Origin: Isoetes taiwanensis
Taxonomy: Eukaryota; Streptophyta; Lycopodiopsida; Isoetales; Isoetaceae
DNA length: 64,000 nucleotides
Direction of reading: 5' to 3'
Assembly (NCBI GenBank): GCA_021234155.1
Contig: JAJEKV010000005.1
Span: 6,429,216 to 6,493,215 of the forward strand
The notes under the pieces: model-generated
The model's input: the letters and a program-made list of their open reading frames with translations, nothing else
Told to the model about the DNA's origin: nothing
Databases searched by the model: none
Position numbers and translations under genes: made by a program
In this document: positions 21,950 through 32,999 of the stretch, one piece after another
Layout: the number at the start of each line of letters is the position of its first letter
Numbering within the stretch: the stretch's first letter is position 1

Positions 21950-23927
21950 TTTAGAGATTGCCCCTTCCCCATCGTGTGTTCCCTTCCCATGTCACGAACC
22001 AAAGAAATTCCACTTTGCATTCTTATCTTATCTTTGAACATGGTATCTTGTCACATGATAGAATGCTCTTCTAGATTTAAACTGGGCTGCACAACCATCG
22101 GACCAAACCAAATGGTATTTCAAATGGCCACCACCATTCTCTTGCAACCATTTGAGGTGCATCTTGAATGCATCTTGTACGAAGTGGGTATCATGAGTTT
22201 AATAAATGAGTGCACACATTTTCTCAATCTGCCATTTACCTTGAACATGGTGATATGAACCAGAATACTAATTTGTTCATTGTACCAATCTTTGAGCTTG
22301 AATCTCGTTGAATGGCTTCAAAGTATAATTTTTCGGAAAAATCAACAAGCGATAGCACCGATCGTCGCGAAGTGTTCGTATGCATTCTTTGAACTGCTTG
22401 CTTTGCCAATGTGCCACAAAATTGTGATATATAAACTTAGACATATGGTCGAACATCTTTGTCCAACATCTCCTTTGCCTTTGCCCTTCTTGTCAACTAA
22501 CTTTAGCCTTCGGGAAGTTCCCTTCTTTGAAGGTTCATTAACATAGTTATAGACTTGCCAATCAACCGAATCCTCGATGCTTCCATCCTTCTCTCTCGGG
22601 ACACAACTCAATTAACTGTTTCCCACAAGCTGTCACATTTTGTTTCCATGCGGGCTAGCTTGTGCCACTCCTCATCGGTTAAGCCCTCGGGCATACCATG
22701 GCTCTCCAAAGCGTGCTCACATTATCATAATTGCGCTTCTTAGCTTGGCAAATCCGGCATTAACTTCTGGAAGCACACACATTGCAATTGCAAGTACAAT
22801 TCTCGTGGAATTTTGACCTCATCATATTGAAAGCCTTCTTATATAAATCTGCTGCTCATGCTTCACACAACAAATTATTCCTCTCCTTTAGCTTTTCATT
22901 ATGCAAGGAGGTTTTAAGTATTAATTGCTGATGCCAATATTGACTTTTGGATCTTTGATCAACAAATATTTGGTATAATTCAGCCTGCAAAAAAGTACAA
23001 CTGTCAGAATCTTACAAAATATTAGAATGTACATTCTATATGTTTTTAATGTATCTTCCACATTCTTACATCTAAGTACTTTCTTCCTCAAAACCCCACA
23101 TCCTTACATAATAGCTACTTTATGAAAAGCATTCACATTTTTTTCTTGACATCTACTACATTCCTCACGATAGCTTCCTTGAGTTTTATTTTCTTACATC
23201 TATAGCACATATCTACAGTTAGCTTCAAGTATACCTTCAAGTTGGATTCAATGTAAAGCATGTCAATATAACTTCTACAAGAAAAACTGAATAACATTTC
23301 TTGATGCATGATGTGGAACATGCTTTCGTCTGAGAAAAGACTCTTGTCACACCGCAAAAAATGTAGAAAACATCTACATACATTCCTAGCTAAAGTACAT
23401 TTGATGTTCGGATCGAAAATTCAAAAACTATGTGACTCCTCCATGACCCTAAAATACTAGCATGTACACATTGTAATGTCGATGTACTGAATTGGTTCAG
23501 TCCTCTTCTTCATGACATCTCTTACCTTTGGTGATACTTTTGTATTATCTAACCAGAACTGAACAACTCTGTCCTTCATAGCCTGATCAATGGCATTTTT
23601 TCTTGGCTTTAGATCCCGCTAATGCCCACATTTGCTCCACCGGTGACATTCTTTTCCTCCTTTCTCTTTGCTAGCTTCATATTTCTAGGATGCAATTTGA
23701 GGATTTTGGTTGCCGGTGTGGTGCTGTAATACTCCTTCCTTTCCAACTACCATGGAAAGAACAACGTGTTTGGCGACAAGCTTGTCATTGCTATTAGCAC
23801 GTTTCACTTCTTGGAGGCCATCCTTAAGGTTTTCAAATAAATCTCTTTTCACAATAGCCTCTTTAGGCCTTCCAACAACAGGGGCCAAATAAAAAGTCCA
23901 ATCTACTATCCCGGAGCAATTTTCCAA
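21950..23927 (-). pseudogene. Decayed N-terminal and core part of the same transposase-like gene
   Basis: Read on the minus strand, family landmarks appear in the right order but in shifting frames. A helix-rich start (23,927-23,685) precedes FWLDNTKVSPKVRDVMKKR (about 23,560). Then come a Lys-rich segment (KKGTSRRLKLVDKKGKGKGD, about 22,500), VWSDGCAAQFKS (about 22,095) and SWHGKGTHDGEGAISK (about 21,975). The SDGxxxQFK and HGKGxxDG motifs are the conserved core of this family and probably carry acidic catalytic residues of an RNase-H-like fold, which is inference. Multiple stops and frame shifts show the copy is dead unless many small introns are involved. It is collinear with the intact C-terminal exon downstream. 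Confidence 0.6.
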
Positions 23928-24535
23928 AGAAAAGTTTTTTTCATTTTGGATTCAATGTAGAAACTTGTTTTTTGTATGTGATTCACGAATCATTCACCCT
24001 TCTTCTAATCTGTTTTGTCCCATATCCGGCCTCTCTCTTGCATCTTTTTGATGAAGATTGGTTGTCCCGGAAGAAATGCATGTAGAGTCCTCCTCAATAG
24101 CAAAATTCGAATCGATGGTAAGTCCTCCTCAAGAACAAGATCCGAATCTGTTGTTCTTTGGTGAATTTGATTACGCCATAGCTTCATACATTCCAAGATC
24201 GATGAAACAGGCATAGAAATGGGGATCCTATTCTTGGTTCCAATGAGAAAGGGGTTTTAATCTGGTAGCTTCAATCCTGTGGAGGGAGTTCAAAACTCAA
24301 AACGTGCCCCCAAATTCGTGGGTTGCCAAAAATAATTGCAAAGAATCTCACGTGGACCACAAGCATTAATGATAGGCAGCCCATGTAAAATTCAAATTTT
24401 ACCTTAAATTCACTTTAAGCTAGTGTATTTTTTTACATCAATTTGCAAGAAATACAAGACACCCTTTCATGCTTCTACCCCAGAACCGTGCCAGTGTGCC
24501 ATGTGCTCTGAACAGAAAATTCTATGGAAGGCGTA
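23928..24535. other. No gene recognised
   Basis: Short frames only. The sequence may contain the terminal region of the transposon encoding the two genes to its left, but I found no convincing terminal inverted repeat. Confidence 0.3.
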
Positions 24536-24582
24536 ATTTGGGTGAGCTGAAAATTTCAGTAAATTTTTACGCTCACCCAAAT
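24536..24582. repeat. Short inverted repeat
   Basis: ATTTGGGTGAGC and its exact reverse complement GCTCACCCAAAT are separated by 23 bp. It could be a hairpin or the core of a degenerate MITE. Confidence 0.7.
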
Positions 24583-24630
24583 CCATAAACCAAATTTTTA
24601 CCCGACTTGAAATTTTTCCCCTTCTTGCGG

Positions 24631-25122
24631 GAGGATCTTGGCGCCCGGTCACGATTCTTGGGGCGGTTCTTGCTATTTTTCTGTAGATTAGGGTCGTAGG
24701 ATGCTAGATCTTGCTAGCGAAATGTGAGCGCCTGCCATCGCCATGATTTTTGGAGATTTTTTTGAGTATTTGAAGAGCTTTTGCTGAGTTCAGGTTCTTG
24801 GCGAGTTTTTTGGGAGTTTTGGAGGATCTTGGACCGTTTTGGCAAATCTGAAGCAACTTAGTTGTTGTGCAGTGGCATTTAGGTTCTTGCCCTGGAGGAT
24901 CTTGGCGCCCGATCGATTCTTGCGGGCAAAGGTCGTAGGATCGCGAGATCTTCTTTGGCGAAATGTGGCGCTGCCATCATCCATGATTTTTGGAGATTTT
25001 TTTGAGTATTTGAAGAGCTTTTGCCGAGTTCAGGTTCTTGGCGAGTTTTTTGGGAATTTTGAAGGATCTTGGACCATTTTGGCGAATCTGAAGCAACTTA
25101 GTTGTTGTGCAGTGGCATTTAG
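24631..25122. repeat. Tandem duplication, ~262 bp x 2
   Basis: Copy 1 (24,631-24,892) and copy 2 (24,893-25,122) both start GGAGGATCTTGGCGCCCG and share long stretches such as GCAACTTAGTTGTTGTGCAG. They differ by small indels clustered in the first 90 bp. Copy 2 ends in AGGTAAGC. The frame open through copy 2 is repeat-derived. No gene is evident from here to 26,650, apart from a GC-rich stretch at 25,600-25,830 without recognisable protein. Confidence 0.85.
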
Positions 25123-26661
25123 GTAAGCAGGTTTTTATTTTCTGTTATGTTTTGATGATTATTCCTTCCTAACTATCTTTTTCTTGCAGATCTTGCTGGT
25201 TAATCAAGAAAGGAAGTGCAAATGGTAGATGAGCTGCTATTACAGTCAATTTAGGCAGGCAATGCCTTCAATATTAGTGGCGAGCTGCATGCAGATGCTC
25301 TGTTTGACACTGCCTGATATTTTAAAGCTTATATGATCACTGAAAACTCTATATTGAAACTCTGTTTTGAAAGTCATAGTATCACAGAAACTTTGTATTG
25401 AAACTCTGTTTTGATCACTGAATCACTCATATCTCTGTAATTGATCTGTTTCGGCTTTGTTGCAAGTTTTGGCTTTGTTTTAAACTATAAGTTGAACAGG
25501 CAATCACCTTGAAATTTCGCCTTGAAAAATCAAGGCAATTTACCCTATAATTTCAAGGTGGCTAAAATTTTGTTTCTGCCATCATCATCATCATGCAGCT
25601 TTTGCTTCCAGATTCTGATTGCCATGTCTTCTGCCATCTGCATGCCATCGCTCTGCTCTGAACAAGAAAGGCATTGCCTCTGCTCTGAGATTAATCTGCA
25701 AGACAGAAGGATGAAGCAGCGAAATGGCCTCTACCATCGCCGCCTGTGGTTGCTGTCGAGATTTGCAAGCGCCTCATCTGCCGCCCAAGCTGCTGCCATC
25801 GCCAAGTTTGCCATAGCTCTGCTGTAAAATGAAGGGACAAAGTAGAGACACAGAAAGAGGCAAGAAGGAAATCAAAACCACCAAAAGCTTGTTATATGCA
25901 TGCAAGAAATCTCCCTGCCATTGCCATAGCTTGGAGACAACGACCTGCACAAGAAGTGGAAGGAGAAGAAAGAAAAATTGTTGCCATAGCCGGACCTGCA
26001 GAAATGAATGGAAAGGAGAAGATCATGGGAGAAGATCATGGGTTTCAGCATTCAAACATGCAGCTTACAAAAACAGATGCAAAACTGATTGGATTGGGCC
26101 GAATTTAACTCAAGACACAGGTTCCAGAGGGTTTTGCAGGGAATTTCGGCCTGTGGGTTTCACTGCAAGATCTGTCTCCATCTCTCTCCATCTCGACCTT
26201 TGCATGCTAAATATCAACACACTAAAAATAAGAATATCAACACTATGTTGCCTTGAAACCCACCAGACCATGCCATGGAAACTTTGAATATGTAGCACAA
26301 ACTGCTGAACTTAGCATCGGCCGCATCATCCTCTGCAAATGCACTCCAAATCATCCTCTGCAAATACACTCAAAATCTGTTTCCACTCTGATCACAAAGA
26401 ATATTAATTTTTTGCAAGAATGCCTTGAAATGCTATCACGAGACTTGCATTTCAGCTCCTAAAATAAAAAGAGGACTTTTGTTGTGAGCCCTTGGATATT
26501 GGACCATTGGAAAAAAAAAGCTAAATCAACGGCTAAGAAATGGTGCACTCTAGATGTACGCATTAGTACATCCATTCGAATACGCCATGAAATCTTAGGA
26601 AAACCTTTGTGAAAAGCGTACAAAAACACAAAAAAAACCCCCTGTTATTATGCTACATATT

Positions 26662-28071
26662 TGTTTGGCAGGAGCAAGCGAAGAATAATGGTAGGCCTTA
26701 ACGATTCGATTTTGTGTATCTTGAAGGACAACAATAGCAACACTATCCTTAGCGATTCTATCTTGTGCATCTTGAAGGATAGCAATAGTAAAATATCCAA
26801 ACGGAGGTTTTTTCATCCCGGTACTAGGGTTCTACTGTACAGTTACATTGTTTGTTTTTTGTGTTGGGGTTTTTGGCTTTTTTGCATGTTCTCTGCATGT
26901 ACCGTCTCATAGGCCTCTGGCCTCCGTGGACGTTAAAATAAACTTCCTTCCTTCCTTCCTTCCTTCCTTCCTTCCTTCCTTCCTTCCTTCTGTGCTTCCA
27001 GATATAGCACAACAACCATCTTGACGATAAGTAAAGAGGAGTAGGCTGCTTCGATCTGTAGAGGAAGAGTAGAAAGTTAGGAGACTGAGCATTGGCTTTA
27101 TTGGGTTCAAATCCCAGATTTTGAAATTTAATACTAACAATAAGGCACTGCATCAACCTGGTCATAGGCCAATATCTACAGTCTTCAAATCTCATATAAA
27201 GTTCGTTAGAGGTGGAGTAGATAAGGGTTTTACAAACAACTGGCTGCCAGCTCTTTCACACGGCATGTCAGGGTGGCAAAATAGTCAAGAGCATTTGCTG
27301 ACTGTTACGTGAAAAATGGAAAGCAATCAGGACCAAATAGGTTGGAGTTGATCACACAAAAGAAGCAGTGCTCAATAGTCTCAGCCCTTTGCTTGCATAG
27401 TGAGTTGAGTGCTGACACTTGAGGATCGACTCTGTGGACAAATACATTAACACGAGGGCATTTGTAAAGGATACCAAATCACAGCCATCTTAAAATGAGT
27501 AATTTATCCCAAGGCCAAGTCCAGATACTTCTCCAACTAGGAGGCAGGAGCTGAAGGGACCACTTAATGGATGAGATAATGATATCAACATTGATAAACA
27601 TTGTTAAATTCACATGCGCCCATTCATAGGATCTGGAGCAACAAGTGGCAGAGTAATGGCAACGTTTTGCCTGGGAGGTCTGTCCCATCGAGACAACAAG
27701 AAGTTGGTTTGAAAGACCTCTCACACAACAAGTGGCCAGATCATACCATGTCGTAACTGTCAAGATGCCAGCTAACCTCCAACTCCGCTGAGTTAATGGT
27801 TGGATGGATGGCCTTGTGCTCATCATGATTGTCTTGCATTACTCACTATTCATGTTTATCAGCTCATCTGACATCGTGGCTCCATCTTATTGCTCAAGCT
27901 TAACATTCACATATATTGGTTCCTCTTTTTTGGGTATATCCTTCCATATTAACCTGCTGCATAATCTTGCGCATCATGATTGCATACTCAATATCCATGT
28001 CCTTTGATATCTGTGGCTCCATCTATTTTCTCAATCTAACAATATCCATACATTGGTTCCTCTTTCTGTAC
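26662..28071. repeat. Tandem 1.8-kb unit, copy 1, left part
   Basis: From the GGAGCAAGC word near 26,672 onward, this segment is repeated at about 45,975-47,472, and the part after the 17-kb insertion (45,465-45,866) at 47,465-47,868. Shared landmarks include GCTTCCAGATATAGCACAAC, GGAAAGCAATCAGGA and CAACATTGA. Copy 1 is distinguished by a LINE tail at 26,803 and is interrupted at 28,071 by the hAT-like element. I see no protein-coding content, and open frames inside are not shared cleanly between copies. Confidence 0.85.
26803..26992 (+). mobile_element. 5'-truncated LINE 3' end with (CTTC)n tail
   Basis: This stretch is absent from the second tandem copy (which reads through at about 46,110). 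It contains GGTTTTTTCATCCCGG, then GGCCTCCGTGGACGTTAAAA at 26,919, and ends in a (CTTC)n tract at 26,943-26,990. The same tail signature occurs at 49,544, 61,119 and 61,297. A short 3' fragment with a simple-repeat tail is typical of target-primed reverse transcription. Confidence 0.75.
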
Positions 28072-28094
28072 CAGGGATAGGTTCAATACGCTGT

Positions 28095-28155
28095 ACGTTT
28101 TATACGGAATACATATGAATTGTATGATACGGCACATATTTGCCGTATAAAACGT
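28095..28155. repeat. Terminal hairpin of the hAT-like element
   Basis: ACGTTTTATACGG and CCGTATAAAACGT form a perfect 13-bp stem around 35 bases, just inside the left end. It may be a transposase or host-factor binding structure. The right end is rich in TACGTATTTT words but has no equally perfect partner. Confidence 0.75.
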
Positions 28156-28295
28156 AAAAAATACTGCAAAAAAAATTCCGGCGTCGGAAGATTTTTAGCG
28201 TCTGTAAAAAACGCGGAAAGCCGCGTATCACGAAAAAACCCCAGCGTCTGTAAACAATGAACACACCGTCACGCCTGAACGCAAAAAAAAAAAAA

Positions 28296-30286
28296 AACTA
28301 GTCCAGGCAACAACTCTACTAGCACCTCAGACTACATCGGTCAATCCCTCAATAGTCTTATCATTCCATACATGGACCGAGCTAATCCAAGATGGCATAC
28401 CTTCTCCATGATCTTTAAACGATACATGTTCATGCCTTAGTTCACCGGTAATTTTACACCTTTTAGAACTAAAAATTTCAGCATTACTAATTACATGCTC
28501 ATTTGCTAAACCCTTCAAGGCTAATATATCGATCATACCAATTTTAGCACTCTGAGAATTCGAGTAAGATGCTTTTTTAATTAAATACAAGGCATCATAC
28601 ATGAGCCATGGTAAAAAGGTGGCCAGATTTAGATATCCAAGTGTTCAACTAAATACTCAAGCATTAACTTATGCATGGCATAAGATAACAGAATAACTTA
28701 AGTTATCATCCTTAAAACAAAAGAGATATTGTCTAGCATAACGCCACTTTTTTTAAAAAACAAATAGACCTCAGGTTAGTTCTTTGCCACTATAGAAGTT
28801 CCCTCAGAAGCCAAGATGTGCGGCCGGTTGAACTTGGCATCCCTAATCCATCCTTTCGATTCCATCATCCATGCAAAACACCTAATCCTAGGACAAAGAG
28901 AGCCACATTGAGAGGAGAATATCCGTATCTGCAGCCAATCAAGCAAACATTAGCACAAAAGTGGTAATGAAGCAAGGGCCAAAAGGTACATTGGGTATTC
29001 TCGGCTCTTCGCCCTTCACCCAATGTAGCCTTTTGCCCAAAGTTAGTGTAAAAAGCAACCGGAAAAAAGGGGAATGTAAAAGTAAACAACATCATTTTGT
29101 CTAAACCAATAGGCATATAATGATGCAATATGCATCCTCTATAAAATGTTTTTAGAATGTTATTCCTTCAAACAACTTATTTACGTACATTCAGACATAT
29201 TATACAAAGGCAAACAATGCAGCCTTAAAAATATTTCATGTATCGGGGTTTTTATTAATCTAGCGGTGTTTCCTTATTCCTCATCAGTCTATTGCATGTA
29301 ACAGTGTTTGTTACCATACTCTTATGCAGCTTTGCCTCGTTAGGCTCAGATATATTGACCATAAATTCGCAATGTCATATGAAAAGCAAAAGAGTTTTCA
29401 GACCTGTGTTGAAGCTTGGAGTAACCATAAGCTTTGTTTTTTTCGAGACTCGGGTCTCTTGGAAGGAGTTCGATCTTGCTTTTAGAGTATGAAACCGACC
29501 AAGGAAACGTGTAAACTTCATGTGTTCACCACCACGAAATAAGATACTTGCTAAGAGCCAAAATATCTGCTGAAGGCCATGTGCTTGCCAAAATATTCAA
29601 AGATCCATTCAAAGATCTTTCTGCTGTATTGTATCTCTGCTTCCTTGATAGTCATACCAGCTTATATGTTTGCATATATAAACGAACTTTGGAGTATCAC
29701 TACATGTTTAGGATATCCAATAAGCTGATTTTCGGATCTTTAGAGCAAGCCCATTATAAGATATCTGCTATTCTTCCTCTGGAGCACGCTAGCAGCCAAG
29801 GACTTCATGAACTTGTTTTTAGAGCATGCAAACGGCAAAGAAGACATGCCGGTTCATGTATTAGCCACGAAATGGCTATAGCCATAAAATGCTCATCTGC
29901 TAGTGGGCATTTTTGCCTAAAACGGCATATCGAAAGAAAAGAGATTCGGCCCCCTAAAAGGTAATTCGTTGAAAAATAGCCTTGCTTTAACATATTTTCA
30001 ACCACAAATTATCCTTTAATTCTAAATTAAGAAGGAAATGTATTTATTTGCATCATAAGCAATTAATTTTTGCACCGCTATCTTCCAGTAAATCCAGAGT
30101 AATAATTATATGCCATGTTGCATATTCAAGTGCATATGTAAAGATTACTCATACTAGTTGAAAAACTTTCATGTGTTTCCCATGTGATAGCTCACATTCA
30201 AGAGATACATGTCAGAAAAACTTTCATGTGTTTCCCATGTGATAGCTCACATTCAAGAGATACATGTCAATCAATAATAAAAAAAT
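28296..30286. repeat. Payload copy 1 of the hAT-like element
   Basis: This 2.0-kb segment runs from ACTAGTCCAGGCAACAAC to TCAATCAATAATAAAAA and is repeated at 31,021-32,613 plus 44,642-45,029. On the minus strand, 28,327-28,602 reads like an exon (MYDALYLIKKASYSNSQSAK, later MPSWISSVHVWNDKTIEGLT). At 29,548-29,964 a plus-strand frame is shared with copy 2. The exon-like minus segment may be a captured host-gene piece; I cannot name the gene. It ends with a 55-bp tandem duplication (AAAAACTTTCATGTGTTTCC, about 30,160-30,270). Confidence 0.85.
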
Positions 30287-31020
30287 CCTACCTCCAACCG
30301 TAGGATAGTAGAAGACCCTACATGTATGTACTGTAACCATAGGATGGGCAAGACCCTACCATTACAGTAAGGGTCTTGCACTATCCTATAATTACAATAT
30401 GCCATAGATACTATTCTTTCTGTATAATCAGAAGGAAAGAAAGAAGGAGAAGATAAGGTGTTGGAAGTTACCTTGATTGAGCTTCCAGAATTTGCACCAA
30501 GGTGCCCGTCACATATTTGATACCCAAAAATATGACTTATCATATGATGTAAAGTCATTTACTTTTTTGGAGAGCCAAGTGGCACGTTTTGATAGGCTAC
30601 AATGACAAGTGGCATTGTATTTGCCTTATGACAGAATCTTATTCTGGCCTTGACTATTCTTTTTAACTATAGCAACAGCATATTGATTCTCATATTTTTC
30701 CTGATCAACAGTACCTAGTCATGTTGAAATGGTTAACTCCAAGGAGCTCCAGTGGCCCATACCCTTTTCAAATATATTTATCAGAATTCAATCCGAACTT
30801 CATGAGAACTCAACCTGAGCTTCATGTATGTCTTGTACAAGTGTTGTCCTGTTCTGCATATGTGTCCTGTATAGGCACAATAACGTTAAATATTAGCATC
30901 ATCCATAAATGTTATGCATCATGCCAAAAGTTTAATCACTGACTTTTGCTCATATAACATGGAGAGATATGACACTGGTAAAACCAATGAAATGAAGTAT
31001 CTAAAAAAAACCCTGACAGA
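30287..31020. other. Spacer between payload copies
   Basis: This unique DNA is not in the second copy's flanks. It has a small inverted-repeat zone near 30,290-30,390 (GTAGGATAGT..AAGACCCTAC and GTAAGGGTCTTGCACTATCCT) that could be an old MITE. No gene is seen. Confidence 0.4.
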
Positions 31021-32613
31021 ACTAGTCCAGGCAACAACCCTACTAGCACCTCAGACTACATCGGTCAATCCCTCAATAGTCTTATCATTCCATACATGGA
31101 CCGAGCTAATCCAAGATGGCATACCTTCTCCATGATCTTTAAACGATACATGTTCATGCCTTAGTTCAGCTGTGTACTTACACCTTTTAGAACTAAAAAT
31201 TTCAGCATTACTAATTACATGCTCATTTGCTAAACCCTTCAAGGCTAATATATCTGATCATACCAATTTTAGCACTACAGAATTCCAGAGTAAGATGCTT
31301 TTTTAATTAAATACAAGGCATCATACATGAGCCATGGTAAAAAGCTGGCCAGATTTAGATATCCAAGTGTTCAACTAAATACTCAAGCATTAACTTATGC
31401 ATGGCATAAGATAACAGAATAACTTAAGTTATCATCCTTAAAACAAAAGAGATATTGTCTAGCATAACGCCACTTTTTTAAAACAAATAGACCTCAGTTA
31501 GTTGCTGCCACTATAGAAGTTCCTGTAAGCCAAGATGTGCAGCCAGTTGAACTTGGCATCCCGAATCCATCCTTTCGATTCCATCATCCATGCAAAACAC
31601 CTAATCCTAGGACAAGAGAGCCACATTGAGAGGAGAATATCCGTATCTGCAGCCAATCAAGCAAACATTAGCACAAAAGTGGTAATGAAGCAAGGGCCAA
31701 AAGGTACATTGGGTATTCTCGGCTCTTCGCCCTTCACCCAATGTAGCCTTTTGCCCAAAGTTAGTGTAAAGCAACTGGAAAAAAAGGGGAATGTAAAAGT
31801 AAACAACATCATTTTGTCTAAACCAATAGGCATATAATGATGCAATATGCATCCTCTATAAAATGTTTTTAGAATGTTATTCCTTCAAACAACTTATTTC
31901 TGTACATTGCAGCACATATTATACAGTGCAAACAATGCAGCCTTAAAAATATTTCATGTATCAGGAGTTTATTAATCTAGCAGCGGATTCCTTATTCCTG
32001 CATCAGTCTATTGCATGTAACAGTGTTTGTTACCATACTCTTATGCAGCTTTGCCTCGTTAGGCTCAGATATATTGACCATAAATTCGCAATGTCATATG
32101 AAAAGCAAAAGAGTTTTCAGACCTGTGTTGAAGCTTGGAGTAACCATAAGCCTGTTGTTTTTGCAGAGACTCCGGGTCTACTGGAAGGAGTTCGATCTTG
32201 CTTTTAGAGTATGAAACCGACCAAGGAAACGTGTCGCTTCATGTGTTCACCACGAAATAAGATACTTGCTAAGAGCCAAAATATCTGCTGAAGGCCATGT
32301 GCTTGCCAAAATATTCAAAGATCCATTCAAAGATCTTTCTGCTGTATTGTATCTCTGCTTCCTTGATAGTCATACCAGCTTATATGTTTGCATATATAAA
32401 CGAACTTTGGAGTATCACTACATGTTTAGGATATCCAATAAGCTGATTTTCGGATCTTTAGAGCAAGCCCATTATAAGATATCTGCTATTCTTCCTCTGG
32501 AGCACGCTAGCAGCCAAGGACTTCATGAACTTGTTTTTAGAGCATGCAAACGCCAAAGAAGACATGCCGGTTCATGTATTAGCCACGAAATGGCTATAGC
32601 CATAAAATGCTCA
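31021..32613. repeat. Payload copy 2, left part
   Basis: Direct repeat of 28,296-29,890. The last 350 bp are almost identical to copy 1, while the first 1.2 kb differ by many small changes concentrated at CAG/CTG words. The copy is cut at GCTCA by the 12-kb element and resumes at 44,642. Confidence 0.9.
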
Positions 32614-32645
32614 AACCATCATTCAATTAAATTGGGATTATGTCT
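32614..32645 (+). repeat. Left TIR of the 12-kb element
   Basis: It is identical to the reverse complement of 44,606-44,637. Just inside, ACTTTTTTAGTAACTTTGTT occurs twice (about 32,670-32,718) and is a candidate subterminal binding repeat. Confidence 0.95.
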
Positions 32646-32999
32646 TAATTTTGGGATAAATTTTATATTGCACTTTTTTAGTAACTTTGTTAAATTCACT
32701 TTTTTAGTAACTTTGTTGCCCTTAGACTAGAATAGACGTTAACATATAATCACACACGGGAATATAAACTCACACCTTAACTTCAAATTACAAAATCATA
32801 TATCATGGAACTCAAGTAGTACACAACTTTTATTAACTGTAGAAAAGATACATAGTAATTGTTTTTCATTTTTCCACTAGCATCCCCAAGGATATGAGAA
32901 CCTTATTCCTTACATCCTGAGGTATTGTAACTCTCCATTTGTTTTACTAGGAATAGTTTTTGGAGTCCACGAGTACAATCTGGTTTCAATGTCTAGCCA

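Noticed and set aside
26943-26990. Lys/Arg/Glu-Gly-rich ORFs across the CTTC tract
   Set aside because: They are translations of a microsatellite.
27479-27826. 115-codon minus-strand ORF
   Set aside because: It lies in the tandem 1.8-kb repeat and is not preserved in the second copy.
29548-29964. 138-codon plus-strand ORF
   Set aside because: Shared by both payload copies, but its end differs and no family is recognisable. High DNA identity alone explains the shared frame.
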